This document shows positions 7,227 through 13,002 of a stretch of 36,811 nt of DNA, one piece after another. The stretch is from IMG/VR virus record IMGVR_UViG_3300020020_000106, positions 1 through 36,811 of that record; one strand, 5' to 3'. The position numbers and the translations under genes were made by a program. The stretch comes from a virus. The notes beneath the pieces were generated by a model. The model was given only the letters and a program-made list of their open reading frames with translations, did not search any database and was not told the DNA's origin. Every line of letters starts with the position of its first letter. Position 1 is the first letter of the stretch.

Positions 7227-7552
7227 TGGACACAATTAAAGTAATAAAGATAGACGTTGCCGAGAGGCGCGTCTATACTTGCGAAATCGAAAACTCGCTG
7301 GAAGGTATGTACGAGGCAATCGGCTGCCAGACTGTCGAAAACGTATTTCTGGCAACTCGGCATCACTTGATCATAGACGAAGATGCTGGACTATTCCGCA
7401 ATGATGATGCCAAGTTCAGGATTGACTCCGGCTTCACGAAGTTCAACGTGATAGGCGATGCGCTGATAGTAGGCATAACTCCTGACGGAATTGATTGGAC
7501 TGACTGCACACTAGACATCGAGGAGGTGCGAAGGAGGATAGATTTTTTATAA
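7226..7552 (+). CDS. DUF3846-like protein
   Basis: 108 residues. The N-terminal IKVIKIDVAERRVYTCEIEN, then a central LIIDEDAGL and GDALIVG near the end, follow the pattern of the DUF3846 family of small phage/plasmid proteins of unknown function. A GGAGG lies about 11 bases upstream of ATG. The assignment rests on remembered family pattern only. Confidence 0.65.
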   Translation: MDTIKVIKIDVAERRVYTCEIENSLEGMYEAIGCQTVENVFLATRHHLIIDEDAGLFRNDDAKFRIDSGFTKFNVIGDALIVGITPDGIDWTDCTLDIEEVRRRIDFL

Positions 7553-7570
7553 CCTAAAAATACAAAAGAC

Positions 7571-8011
7571 ATGATTTCCACAAAAGAAAAAATGGAAGGG
7601 CTGGCTCACTTAGAGCTGGCTTTTCCCACTATGACACTTTCACAGCTGCGCTCAAGAATCGAGGCGGCAGTCAATGACGGCAACTTCGTAATCGAGTACA
7701 ACATGAGAAACGGATTCGCCAGATGGGAAGAATTCGAGGACGATCAGTTCATCGCCAGCCCTGGAGTTGCGGTTGCTCTGGCATTCGTCGATGAGTGCAC
7801 GCCTGAGCTTACTGATCGAGGCGCGCGTGCAAGGAGACTTGGATGGGGCTGGTATTACCTGATGCACTTCGAGATGGCGATTAACTCGCTGTTCGCAGGA
7901 GATATTCGCGCCTACAATCACACCGAGTACTTCCCGCGCATTGACGACTCGATACGGCTGCCAAAGATAACTGCGGAGAATATTGATTTACTTTACAAAG
8001 CGATGAAATGA
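7571..8011 (+). CDS. Hypothetical protein
   Basis: 146 residues from ATG 7571, or 139 from ATG 7592. A dispersed-motif copy (7574-7593) lies exactly between the two possible starts, so the N-terminal ISTKEKM may be coding or untranslated. The remainder contains FARWEEFEDDQFIASPGVAV and a Trp-rich RRLGWGWYYL. It overlaps the next gene by 4 nt (ATGA). No family recognised. Confidence 0.6.
   Translation: MISTKEKMEGLAHLELAFPTMTLSQLRSRIEAAVNDGNFVIEYNMRNGFARWEEFEDDQFIASPGVAVALAFVDECTPELTDRGARARRLGWGWYYLMHFEMAINSLFAGDIRAYNHTEYFPRIDDSIRLPKITAENIDLLYKAMK
7574..7593 (-). repeat. Dispersed motif copy 6
   Basis: ATTTCCACAAAAGAAAAAAT on the + strand; between the two possible starts of gene 7571-8011. 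Identical to copy 3. Confidence 0.85.
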
Positions 8012-8751
8012 TAAAGTTACTGATCAAGATTGACAATGTGCTGGTAGATATCCTCGCCAATGAGTTACTACCAGACGAGAACAGGGTGCTTAAACTTGAG
8101 CGCAGACTGGAGGACAGCACCGAGTTCACTGGGATAACTACGATTGAGCATATGCGCAAGTTCTGCTTCAAGTATCACATAGACGAGCGGCACTTAAGCC
8201 CGCCGGTGAAGATACCTGAAAAACCCGAGATTGTCGGCAAGGTGCATATCAAGAACCCTGACAGCAATTACTCGTACTGTATGCGCGAGAGCAAGGACAG
8301 CACTGTTGTTCCTAAATGGCAACTCGCTCAGAATCATTCTCTCGACAGCGTATGTAAGGCGTGCTGGAATATACTGCACCCAAAAGGCAGAAAGGCGGAT
8401 TTAGGTTTGCTCTCTGATATTCTCCCAAAAGCAGCATTACGCCAGTACGAGCGCAGGGCAAACGGAGACGAACGCGCCGAGGCAGAGGCAGCAATGAGGC
8501 GCAAACCGGAGGACAAGAAGCCTTTCCAGCACAAGGTACATATCCAGCACCCACTAAGCGAGGACGACGATGTGAAGTCATTCTGCCAGAGCGACGGAGA
8601 TAATAGCACGATAACAGACATAGATCACCTGCGCCAGTACACAGACGATCAACTGTGCAAGAACTGCCGTCGCCGCTACTGGGACTACACTCACCCCAAT
8701 TCCCGCAAAGGAAGAGGGAATAAAGGCAGGTTTCCACAAAAAGAAAAATGA
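8008..8751 (+). CDS. Protein with duplicated Cys-rich (zinc-ribbon-like) module
   Basis: 247 residues holding the same module twice. Copy 1 (about 78-128): KVHIKNP...YC...L...VCKACWNILHPKGRK. Copy 2 (about 176-234): KVHIQHP...FC...L...LCKNCRRRYWDYTHPNSRKG. Each has a single Cys, then CxxC, with a conserved His at the start, a plausible zinc site. The end is strongly basic. The last codons (RFPQKEK) are written by a motif copy at 8731-8749. A nucleic-acid-binding role is likely but inferred; I know no family with this duplication. Confidence 0.7.
   Translation: MIKLLIKIDNVLVDILANELLPDENRVLKLERRLEDSTEFTGITTIEHMRKFCFKYHIDERHLSPPVKIPEKPEIVGKVHIKNPDSNYSYCMRESKDSTVVPKWQLAQNHSLDSVCKACWNILHPKGRKADLGLLSDILPKAALRQYERRANGDERAEAEAAMRRKPEDKKPFQHKVHIQHPLSEDDDVKSFCQSDGDNSTITDIDHLRQYTDDQLCKNCRRRYWDYTHPNSRKGRGNKGRFPQKEK
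8731..8749 (-). repeat. Dispersed motif copy 7
   Basis: TTTCCACAAAAAGAAAAAT on the + strand (one extra A); last codons of gene 8008-8751. Confidence 0.75.
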
Positions 8752-8820
8752 TTAGGTTGCGTCTGCTTCAGTTAGTGTGGCTGGTTTAAGTTCATCCTTT
8801 TTGGATTAGGCGTAATTTGT

Positions 8821-8838
8821 AACGTATTGATAATCAAT
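8821..8838 (+). repeat. 18-bp element copy 1
   Basis: AACGTATTGATAATCAAT. The inner ATTGAtaATCAAT is nearly palindromic; the AACGT flank gives direction. Same orientation as the copy at 8903. Confidence 0.7.
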
Positions 8839-8902
8839 CGTTTATGAGTGGTGCTGTAGTGGTAAGCAAGTGGTAAGCAGAATTTTCGAGATTGCCATTT
8901 AT

Positions 8903-8920
8903 AACGTATTGATTCTCAAT
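8903..8920 (+). repeat. 18-bp element copy 2
   Basis: AACGTATTGATTCTCAAT, 82 bp after copy 1. Confidence 0.7.
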
Positions 8921-9090
8921 ATATTATACGATCCTAGATAGGTGGTAATCAACATTCCATATAGCGACACCGGAAATCGACTCATGTGAACTACTGTACT
9001 ATAGTGTCTTAGTTAAGATAATATATTTTATTATTTTATGCTGGGTGCTATATAACGATTAATTTTCCAGTTTTTAACCACGCGCAAGTC

Positions 9091-9108
9091 ATTAAGAATC
9101 AATACGTT
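9091..9108 (-). repeat. 18-bp element copy 3 (inverted)
   Basis: Reverse complement of AACGTATTGATTCTTAAT. It lies in a longer direct repeat (CCAGTTT...CCACGCGCAAGTCATT) shared with copy 4. Confidence 0.7.
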
Positions 9109-9159
9109 ATAAAATTCGTAACTTTGACCAAAAAAGCCCAGTTTAGGACCACGCAAGTC

Positions 9160-9177
9160 ATTGAATATCAATACGTT
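9160..9177 (-). repeat. 18-bp element copy 4 (inverted)
   Basis: Reverse complement of AACGTATTGATATTCAAT, preceded by CCCAGTTT...CCACGCAAGTC as in copy 3. It ends 47 bp before the next start. Confidence 0.7.
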
Positions 9178-9223
9178 ATAAAAAATGGCATTTTTACCAG
9201 TTATTAAAAGAATTTGTAATATT

Positions 9224-9409
9224 ATGACAAGATCGGACACAATTTACAGGAAACTGTTACATTTCACAGAGGTAGGAAAAGCCTATACGCTGGCGGAAAA
9301 CGACCTACTTGCGGTATTAGAGCGGTTGAGGAGGCGTAGGAGGGATGGCAAACAATTTAAGTACAAACAAGTAAACAACGGAGAATACCTAATATGGAGA
9401 ACAAAATGA
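9224..9409 (+). CDS. Small basic protein before VRR-NUC
   Basis: 61 residues from ATG 9224, or 74 from ATG 9185; I prefer 9224 because the upstream stretch is AT-rich and directly follows the repeats. It contains NDLLAVLERLRRRRRDGKQF, a strongly basic helix, then a beta-like C-terminus. Its stop overlaps ATG 9406 of the nuclease (ATGA). Probably nucleic-acid binding by charge; no family recognised. Confidence 0.6.
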   Translation: MTRSDTIYRKLLHFTEVGKAYTLAENDLLAVLERLRRRRRDGKQFKYKQVNNGEYLIWRTK

Positions 9410-9753
9410 CCGAGTTACAGCTACAGGCAGCGTGTACTGTCTGGTTTCAGAACAACATGAGGGAATATAGAGGCAGATTTCGACGTGTAAAGAACGAAAC
9501 TGACCTCAAGGGAAAGTTCGGTGCGAGGATGGGTGCGCTGAACAAAACGACAGGAATAGTCGCTGGCACATGGGATGCCTTTCTCATGGTCGAGCCGATC
9601 GTATGGATAGAGTTCAAGACCGATGCCGGAGCTTTATCTACGGACCAAAAGGAGTTCAAAGCGATTGGCGAGAAACTGGGCTGGAACTTCGTGGTGATAA
9701 GGACGCTGGACGACTTCAAAAACATGATACATTTTTTCTTTTGTGGAAAATAA
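9394..9753 (+). CDS. VRR-NUC domain nuclease
   Basis: 119 residues from ATG 9394 (ATG 9406, in the ATGA overlap, is equally possible). It matches the VRR-NUC fold: a conserved Glu in TELQLQAA (7), then GTWDAF (D61), WIEFKTDAGALSTDQ (E73, K75, Q85). These are the PD-(D/E)xK-type metal and catalytic residues. Stand-alone VRR-NUC proteins are common in phages and probably process branched DNA. The last codons (FFFCGK) are written by a motif copy (9731-9750). Confidence 0.88.
   Translation: MENKMTELQLQAACTVWFQNNMREYRGRFRRVKNETDLKGKFGARMGALNKTTGIVAGTWDAFLMVEPIVWIEFKTDAGALSTDQKEFKAIGEKLGWNFVVIRTLDDFKNMIHFFFCGK
9731..9750 (+). repeat. Dispersed motif copy 8
   Basis: ATTTTTTCTTTTGTGGAAAA; last codons of the VRR-NUC gene. 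Confidence 0.85.
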
Positions 9754-9776
9754 AAAACAAGTAAAACGATGCAACT

Positions 9777-10253
9777 ATGGAAGATATGACTATCAATCAC
9801 TGGATGGTAACCGCCAGAACCAGTGGCACGAAAGCGGAGGATCTATGGGAGGACGCTAAGACGTACTTCATGTGGTGCGAGAGCAACCCGATCTACAAGC
9901 AGGAGATGATTAAGCAGACTGGCGCGATAGTCAGTACCTGTTTCCCGAGACCATTTAACCTACCGGCACTGTGCCTGCACTGCGGGGTGGCGGTGAGTTA
10001 CATCAACGACTTAGCCAGAAACAAGGCTGCTGGAGACTACCATTTGGTAGCGCAAAAGATACTGCAGGTGATATACTCGCAGAACCTGGAGTACGCCATG
10101 GTAGGTGTCTTCAACGCCAATGTAACCATGAAGAAACTCGGGCTGGGAGATGACGACAGGAGTAATGCTGCGGCGACTATCCAGATCAGCGTGGTCAAAC
10201 CTGAGGGCACTCCAGCCCTGGAAGACAATGAATTTGAAAACGAGAATTCCTAA
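9777..10253 (+). CDS. terS: Terminase small subunit
   Basis: 158 residues. DLWEDAKTYFMWCESNPIYK, then RPFNLPALCLHCGVAVSYIN (a helix-turn-helix) and VGVFNANVTMKKLGL match the Bacteroidota-phage small terminase (DNA-packaging) family. It should bind the packaging site and feed DNA to the large subunit. Unusually, 2.7 kb of repeat-rich DNA separates it from the large subunit at 13003. Confidence 0.85.
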   Translation: MEDMTINHWMVTARTSGTKAEDLWEDAKTYFMWCESNPIYKQEMIKQTGAIVSTCFPRPFNLPALCLHCGVAVSYINDLARNKAAGDYHLVAQKILQVIYSQNLEYAMVGVFNANVTMKKLGLGDDDRSNAAATIQISVVKPEGTPALEDNEFENENS

Positions 10254-10355
10254 AACGCATTTGGAGAAAACGCATTTTCAAAAAGCGAGATTCTCAGGAA
10301 TCCAAAAGAGAAAAGTCTGAGAGAGCATTTGACTTCCGCGAATGGAGACTGATGC

Positions 10356-10375
10356 ATTTTCTTTTTGTGGAAAAA
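10356..10375 (+). repeat. Dispersed motif copy 9
   Basis: CATTTTCTTTTTGTGGAAAA type sequence; gene-free region after terS. Confidence 0.75.
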
Positions 10376-10431
10376 TGTCTACGAAGATCTTCTTCCCCAA
10401 CGAGTCCAAGAATCTCCACAGGGTAAAAAGT

Positions 10432-10473
10432 TCCCCAACTTGGGCAATAAGATCCCCTTCCCCAAGTTGGGGA
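10432..10473. other. 13-bp stem-loop downstream of terS
   Basis: TCCCCAACTTGGG (10432-10444) pairs perfectly with CCCAAGTTGGGGA (10461-10473) around a 16-nt loop; each arm is itself nearly palindromic. No T-run follows, so it is not a clear terminator. It is a candidate recognition site for packaging. Confidence 0.6.
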
Positions 10474-10680
10474 GGAAAGTCCACAGTTGCCAGCCAGCCA
10501 ATACATTACAGATAATTGTAATATGACTCCGCTGGGTGAGGTAGGTAGTGTCAGGTAGTAGGTATAACATACAATACAACAATTTACGTTAGAAAAACCA
10601 AGCCGGAGCGACTTTCACAAAGATTTAACATTTGGCGCTGGGTGATCACATATTAAAGAAAATTGTAATACGACTCGAGA

Positions 10681-10700
10681 GAAGGTAGCCCGAAGGTACG
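10681..10700 (+). repeat. 20-nt repeat copy 1
   Basis: GAAGGTAGCCCGAAGGTACG; it can form GTAgCC-CGAA-GGTAC with one bulged base. It lies in a longer unit with CATATTAAAG upstream and an AAAGTTAAA-like tail. Confidence 0.75.
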
Positions 10701-10781
10701 GAAAAAATTTCAAAGGGAAAAGTTAAAATAAATTTGGAGCTGGCGGCAACATATTAAAGTTTTTTTATATGCGACAGGCGA

Positions 10782-10801
10782 GAAGGTAGCCCGAAGGTAC
10801 G
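10782..10801 (+). repeat. 20-nt repeat copy 2
   Basis: Identical to copy 1, 101 bp downstream, with the same CATATTAAAG about 30 bp upstream. Confidence 0.75.
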
Positions 10802-10851
10802 ACGAAAATTTGGATTAAAAAAGTTAAAGTTTAGTTAACGTTAAAATCGGA

Positions 10852-10870
10852 GAGGTAGCCCGAAGGTACG
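10852..10870 (+). repeat. 20-nt repeat copy 3
   Basis: GAGGTAGCCCGAAGGTACG, 70 bp after copy 2; the unit is shorter. A diverged relative (GAGGTAGGTAG) is seen near 10539. Confidence 0.7.
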
Positions 10871-11020
10871 AAAATTTTTTGGAATATCCAAGTTAAGGAA
10901 ATGTTAAAACCAGCCAGCCATGACCTGGGGCTGCAAACCTGGGGTGTCATGCCAGGTTTAGTTAAAATATGTTAAGATCAGGGTTTAACTAAAACATTAA
11001 CATTTGGCTGGGCTTGGCTG

Positions 11021-11045
11021 GGCTGGGCTGACAGCCAGCCTTTTT
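11021..11045 (+). terminator. Rho-independent terminator candidate
   Basis: GGCTGG (11021-11026) pairs with CCAGCC (11035-11040), followed by TTTTT (11041-11045). The stem is built from the same GCTGG/CCAGC repeat that fills this region, so it may be fortuitous. Confidence 0.5.
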
Positions 11046-11198
11046 GATGAATAGCTTTATTTGGCGTTTTAAGCCGTATTACAGCCAGCTTTACACGTTT
11101 GCATACATTATGCCAGCCAGCCTGCCGATCGTTGAAATTTGGGGAGATTTGCTATTTTTGTTATATGTAGCTGGCTGAGGATCAATTGTTTATGTGTG

Positions 11199-11224
11199 CA
11201 GCCAGCCAGCCAGCCAGCCAGCCA
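11199..11224. repeat. (CAGC)n microsatellite
   Basis: About six and a half uninterrupted CAGC units; part of the GCCAGC-rich island. Confidence 0.85.
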
Positions 11225-11325
11225 AAAAAGCTGGAATGTTAACGATCAGAAAAAACCTGGGCTTTAACATCATTTTAAGGAATTAATGCTTATATACGCG
11301 CAGGCATACGATTACATTATATAAA

Positions 11326-11350
11326 CCAGCCAGCCAGCCAGCCAGCCAGC
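11326..11350. repeat. (CCAG)n microsatellite
   Basis: Six CCAG/CAGC units following ATAAA; second large tract of the island. It is preceded by GGCATACG (11303), similar to the block in regions A and B. Confidence 0.85.
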
Positions 11351-11418
11351 GCCAAACGATCAAACGTTAAAGATATGTGAAAGGTAAGATCAGCTGTATT
11401 TTGTATTGATCGCTGGCA

Positions 11419-11426
11419 TATCTTTG
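11419..11426 (+). promoter_or_regulatory. -7 box TATCTTTG for membrane peptide
   Basis: TATCTTTG fits TAnnTTTG and lies 26 bp before ATG 11445. The nearest TTTG (11400-11403) is only 15 bp upstream, so the -33 box is poor. Confidence 0.4.
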
Positions 11427-11444
11427 CTGCTCAATATTAAAATT

Positions 11445-11552
11445 ATGAAACAAACAAACAAAAACAGCCAGCTCCAAGAAAATATAATTGTATTATTTAC
11501 TTTCGGCTTTATTGTATTTATGGTAATAGCTGCATTATATCAAATTAATTAA
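11445..11552 (+). CDS. Single-span membrane peptide
   Basis: 35 residues: a polar start with NKNSQLQEN then IIVLFTFGFIVFMVIAALY, one clear membrane span. ATG 11445 follows a TATCTTTG promoter box. The gene contains AAACAAAC and GCCAGC repeat DNA. It may be a small holin-like or superinfection-type peptide; the sequence alone cannot say. Confidence 0.5.
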   Translation: MKQTNKNSQLQENIIVLFTFGFIVFMVIAALYQIN

Positions 11553-11582
11553 TCAATCAATCAATCAAACAAACAAACAATT
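11553..11582. repeat. AATC/AAAC tetranucleotide tract
   Basis: ATCAATCAATCAATCAAACA and following AAAC units separate the two membrane-peptide genes. The second gene starts at the end of the tract. Confidence 0.7.
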
Positions 11583-11726
11583 ATGACTCAGATTATCATT
11601 CCCGCTCACATTGCTTATTTCATTGTATTTTTACAGGCTTATGCTGTATGTTTATTAATAGCTGGTTTAATGGGATATGCAGCCAGCCAGCGCAAAAAAG
11701 CCAGCCAAACAAAATCTACACATTAA
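11583..11726 (+). CDS. Second small membrane protein
   Basis: 47 residues: a hydrophobic stretch from IIIPAHIAYFIVFL to AYAVCLLIAGLMGYAA (one or two spans), then a basic tail SQRKKASQTKSTH partly written by GCCAGC repeats. Its TAA overlaps the first TTAACA of promoter C. It forms a pair with the upstream peptide; function unknown. Confidence 0.5.
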   Translation: MTQIIIPAHIAYFIVFLQAYAVCLLIAGLMGYAASQRKKASQTKSTH

Positions 11727-11768
11727 CATTTCATTAACAACGTGGTGTTGTATCATCACATATCTTTG
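11723..11768 (+). promoter_or_regulatory. Promoter C with paired TTAACA
   Basis: TTAACA at 11723 and 11734 (11 bp apart) and a full -7 box TATCTTTG at 11761, 27 bp after the second hexamer start and 32 bp before ATG 11793. This is the geometry of promoters A and B. No TTTG stands at the -33 position, so TTAACA probably replaces it. Confidence 0.72.
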
Positions 11769-11792
11769 TAATTCAAATTTAAATCATCAATT

Positions 11793-12626
11793 ATGTCAAA
11801 CGGTAAAAAAGGTAGCTCCGCCAAAAGTGAGCAAATAGTTTTAGATCAGCCAGTTATTGATCAGCCAGTTATTGATCAGCCAGCCAGCGACGAACAAGCA
11901 AACGGCAAACCAGCCAGCGACGAAGCAGCAAACCAGCCAGCGCCTCCTCCGGTTTTTATGTTGCCGATTATTGCAGCCCGCGAAGCTGAAGACAAGCTTA
12001 ACAGCGATAAAGCCAGCCAGCTATTTGAAGCATTTATTAATGCTAAAAAAGAATATGTTGCCGCAAACGTTGAAGACAATTTTGCCCAGACAGAGCGCGT
12101 ATTAACAGCTCAGGCAAACGTGAAATTAGCGGATGAAGCTATTACCAGCCACGCAAAAACGATTGAGCTGTTAGGGCTGGAAAGGGCTGAGAATGATCAT
12201 AAACTGATCAACAAATATGTTTTGTGTGAAGCTTTTGGTATTGATATAGCCGCTTTAGATATTTTGATCGCTAAAAGCGCTGATGTAAAAGATACATTAA
12301 AGCCAGCTTTCACCGCTGTTTTTGGCAAACCAGTTTACTTCGCAAAACAGGGCGAGACGTCTAAAGCGCTTAACGCCAATAAAAAGCCAGCCAGCGACGC
12401 AAACGGCGACGCAAACGGCGAAGCTGCGGACGACAAAAAGGCAGAAATTAGAGCTGACTTAACGGCAGGTATGACTTACGCTGAATTGCTTCAAAAATAC
12501 CCAACGAAGCCAAAAGACGCGCCGATCAATTACAATAAATTGAATGGTACAGTGCGCACCGTTATAAGCGAGGAAGGCTGGTCCAAACAAGCTGACGGAA
12601 GTTATACGCTAAAAGCAGCTGAATAG
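11793..12626 (+). CDS. Acidic repeat-containing protein of unknown function
   Basis: 277 residues. The N-terminus is a low-complexity run of VIDQP and QPASDE units; QPAS is simply the translation of CAGC tandem repeats, so the DNA repeat has spread through coding sequence. Residues about 60-190 are Ala-rich and helical. A second low-complexity part (KPASDANGDANGEAADDKK) leads to a C-terminal domain AEIRADLTAGMTYAELLQKY ending VRTVISEEGWSKQADGSY, which looks like a small folded DNA- or protein-binding module. It has its own phage-type promoter and is followed by the parS-like palindrome. I recognise no ParB, Rep or repressor motif. Confidence 0.75.
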   Translation: MSNGKKGSSAKSEQIVLDQPVIDQPVIDQPASDEQANGKPASDEAANQPAPPPVFMLPIIAAREAEDKLNSDKASQLFEAFINAKKEYVAANVEDNFAQTERVLTAQANVKLADEAITSHAKTIELLGLERAENDHKLINKYVLCEAFGIDIAALDILIAKSADVKDTLKPAFTAVFGKPVYFAKQGETSKALNANKKPASDANGDANGEAADDKKAEIRADLTAGMTYAELLQKYPTKPKDAPINYNKLNGTVRTVISEEGWSKQADGSYTLKAAE

Positions 12627-12637
12627 TTAAAGTTATT

Positions 12638-12668
12638 ACCTCAGCCGTTTCACGTGAAACGGCGAGGT
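12638..12668. promoter_or_regulatory. parS-like palindrome in a long hairpin
   Basis: GCCGTTTCACGTGAAACGGC (12644-12663) is a perfect palindrome; its inner 14 bp GTTTCACGTGAAAC equal the core of the bacterial parS site bound by ParB. ACCTC/GAGGT extend it to a hairpin with one bulged A. It lacks a proper T-run, so a terminator is less likely. No parA or parB gene is in the window, so host ParB would be the partner. Confidence 0.65.
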
Positions 12669-12782
12669 TTAACAAAATTTTAAGTTAAACCTGGAATGTT
12701 AAAAAAAAGTTAAAAAAATTCCAGGTGCGCCCTTGGTTCTCCCACAATTCGTCTGTCAACTTTCGACCTGTGCATAAGTTTA

Positions 12783-12814
12783 TTTGGTTAATTCATTTGT
12801 TCTCCTTACCTTTG
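12783..12814 (+). promoter_or_regulatory. Canonical Bacteroidota-type late promoter
   Basis: TTTG (12783-12786), 20 bp spacer, TACCTTTG (12807-12814): an exact match to the Bacteroidota primary-sigma consensus (TTTG, 19-21 bp, TAnnTTTG). Transcription would begin near 12820 and leave a leader of about 180 nt before the large terminase. Confidence 0.75.
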
Positions 12815-12825
12815 GTTTTTAATGC

Positions 12826-12913
12826 AGCACCGCACTCCGGATACCTTAGCCACGAGGAGTGTTAATCGCAAAGTATCTGATTCGAGAAACGCGATTATCC
12901 TTAGACCGGTGCT
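12826..12913 (+). ncRNA. Three-way-junction leader RNA
   Basis: P1: AGCACCG (12826-12832)/CGGTGCT (12907-12913), 7 bp. P2: CACTCC (12833-12838)/GGAGTG (12856-12861), 6 bp, directly stacked on P1. P3: TAATCGC (12863-12869)/GCGATTA (12891-12897), 7 bp. A further GGATA (12839-12843)/TATCC (12896-12900) pairing could form a pseudoknot or alternative fold. It starts about 6 nt into the late transcript. It matches no riboswitch or ribozyme I can name. Confidence 0.6.
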
Positions 12914-12977
12914 TAAAAACTGAAGGGATAGAAGCCGAGGGCGGCAAAAAGTTTTCCTATTATTATTGAACCCATGA

Positions 12978-12996
12978 ATTTTTTCTTTTGTGGAAG
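12978..12996 (+). repeat. Dispersed motif copy 10
   Basis: ATTTTTTCTTTTGTGGAAG type; 7 bp before the terL start. Confidence 0.85.
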
Positions 12997-13002
12997 TAAA
13001 AA

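Larger units (their letters stand above)
8752..9223. other. Gene-free repeat region before VRR-NUC operon
   Basis: 472 bp without a convincing gene. It carries four copies of an 18-bp element (two per orientation, facing each other), a tandem GTGGTAAGCA at about 8860 and 8870, and AT-rich sequence around 9015-9040. A possible -7 box TAACTTTG lies at 9119-9126. It may be an operator array or replication origin. Confidence 0.6.
10254..11444. other. Long repeat-rich gene-free region between terminase genes
   Basis: About 1.2 kb with no convincing gene. In order: ACGCATTT direct repeats (10255-10276), a motif copy (10356), a strong CCCCAACTTGGG hairpin (10432-10473), three 20-nt GGTAGCCCGAAGGTACG repeats in about 100-bp AT-rich units (10620-10900), a CATGAC/GTCATG inverted repeat (10919-10950), a GGCTGG/CCAGCC terminator (11021-11045), and two (CAGC)n tracts. 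Position beside terS allows a packaging site; the repeats also suit an origin. Confidence 0.65.
12627..13002. other. Gene-free region before large terminase
   Basis: 376 bp without a gene. It holds the parS-like palindrome (12638-12668), the late promoter (12783-12814), the folded leader (12826-12913) and a dispersed-motif copy (12979-12996) only 7 bp before the terminase start. Confidence 0.8.

Noticed and set aside
10278-10582. Minus-strand frames after terS
   Set aside because: They overlap each other and the hairpin and show low-complexity composition; every accepted gene is on the + strand.
10681-10870. The 20-nt repeats as a CRISPR array
   Set aside because: Only three copies, unequal spacing (101 and 70 bp), related AT-rich filler rather than unique spacers, and no cas gene.
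12863-12913. Hammerhead ribozyme in the late leader (CTGAT... and GAAAC present)
   Set aside because: The CUGANGA core is incomplete and no stem II fits between it and GAAAC.
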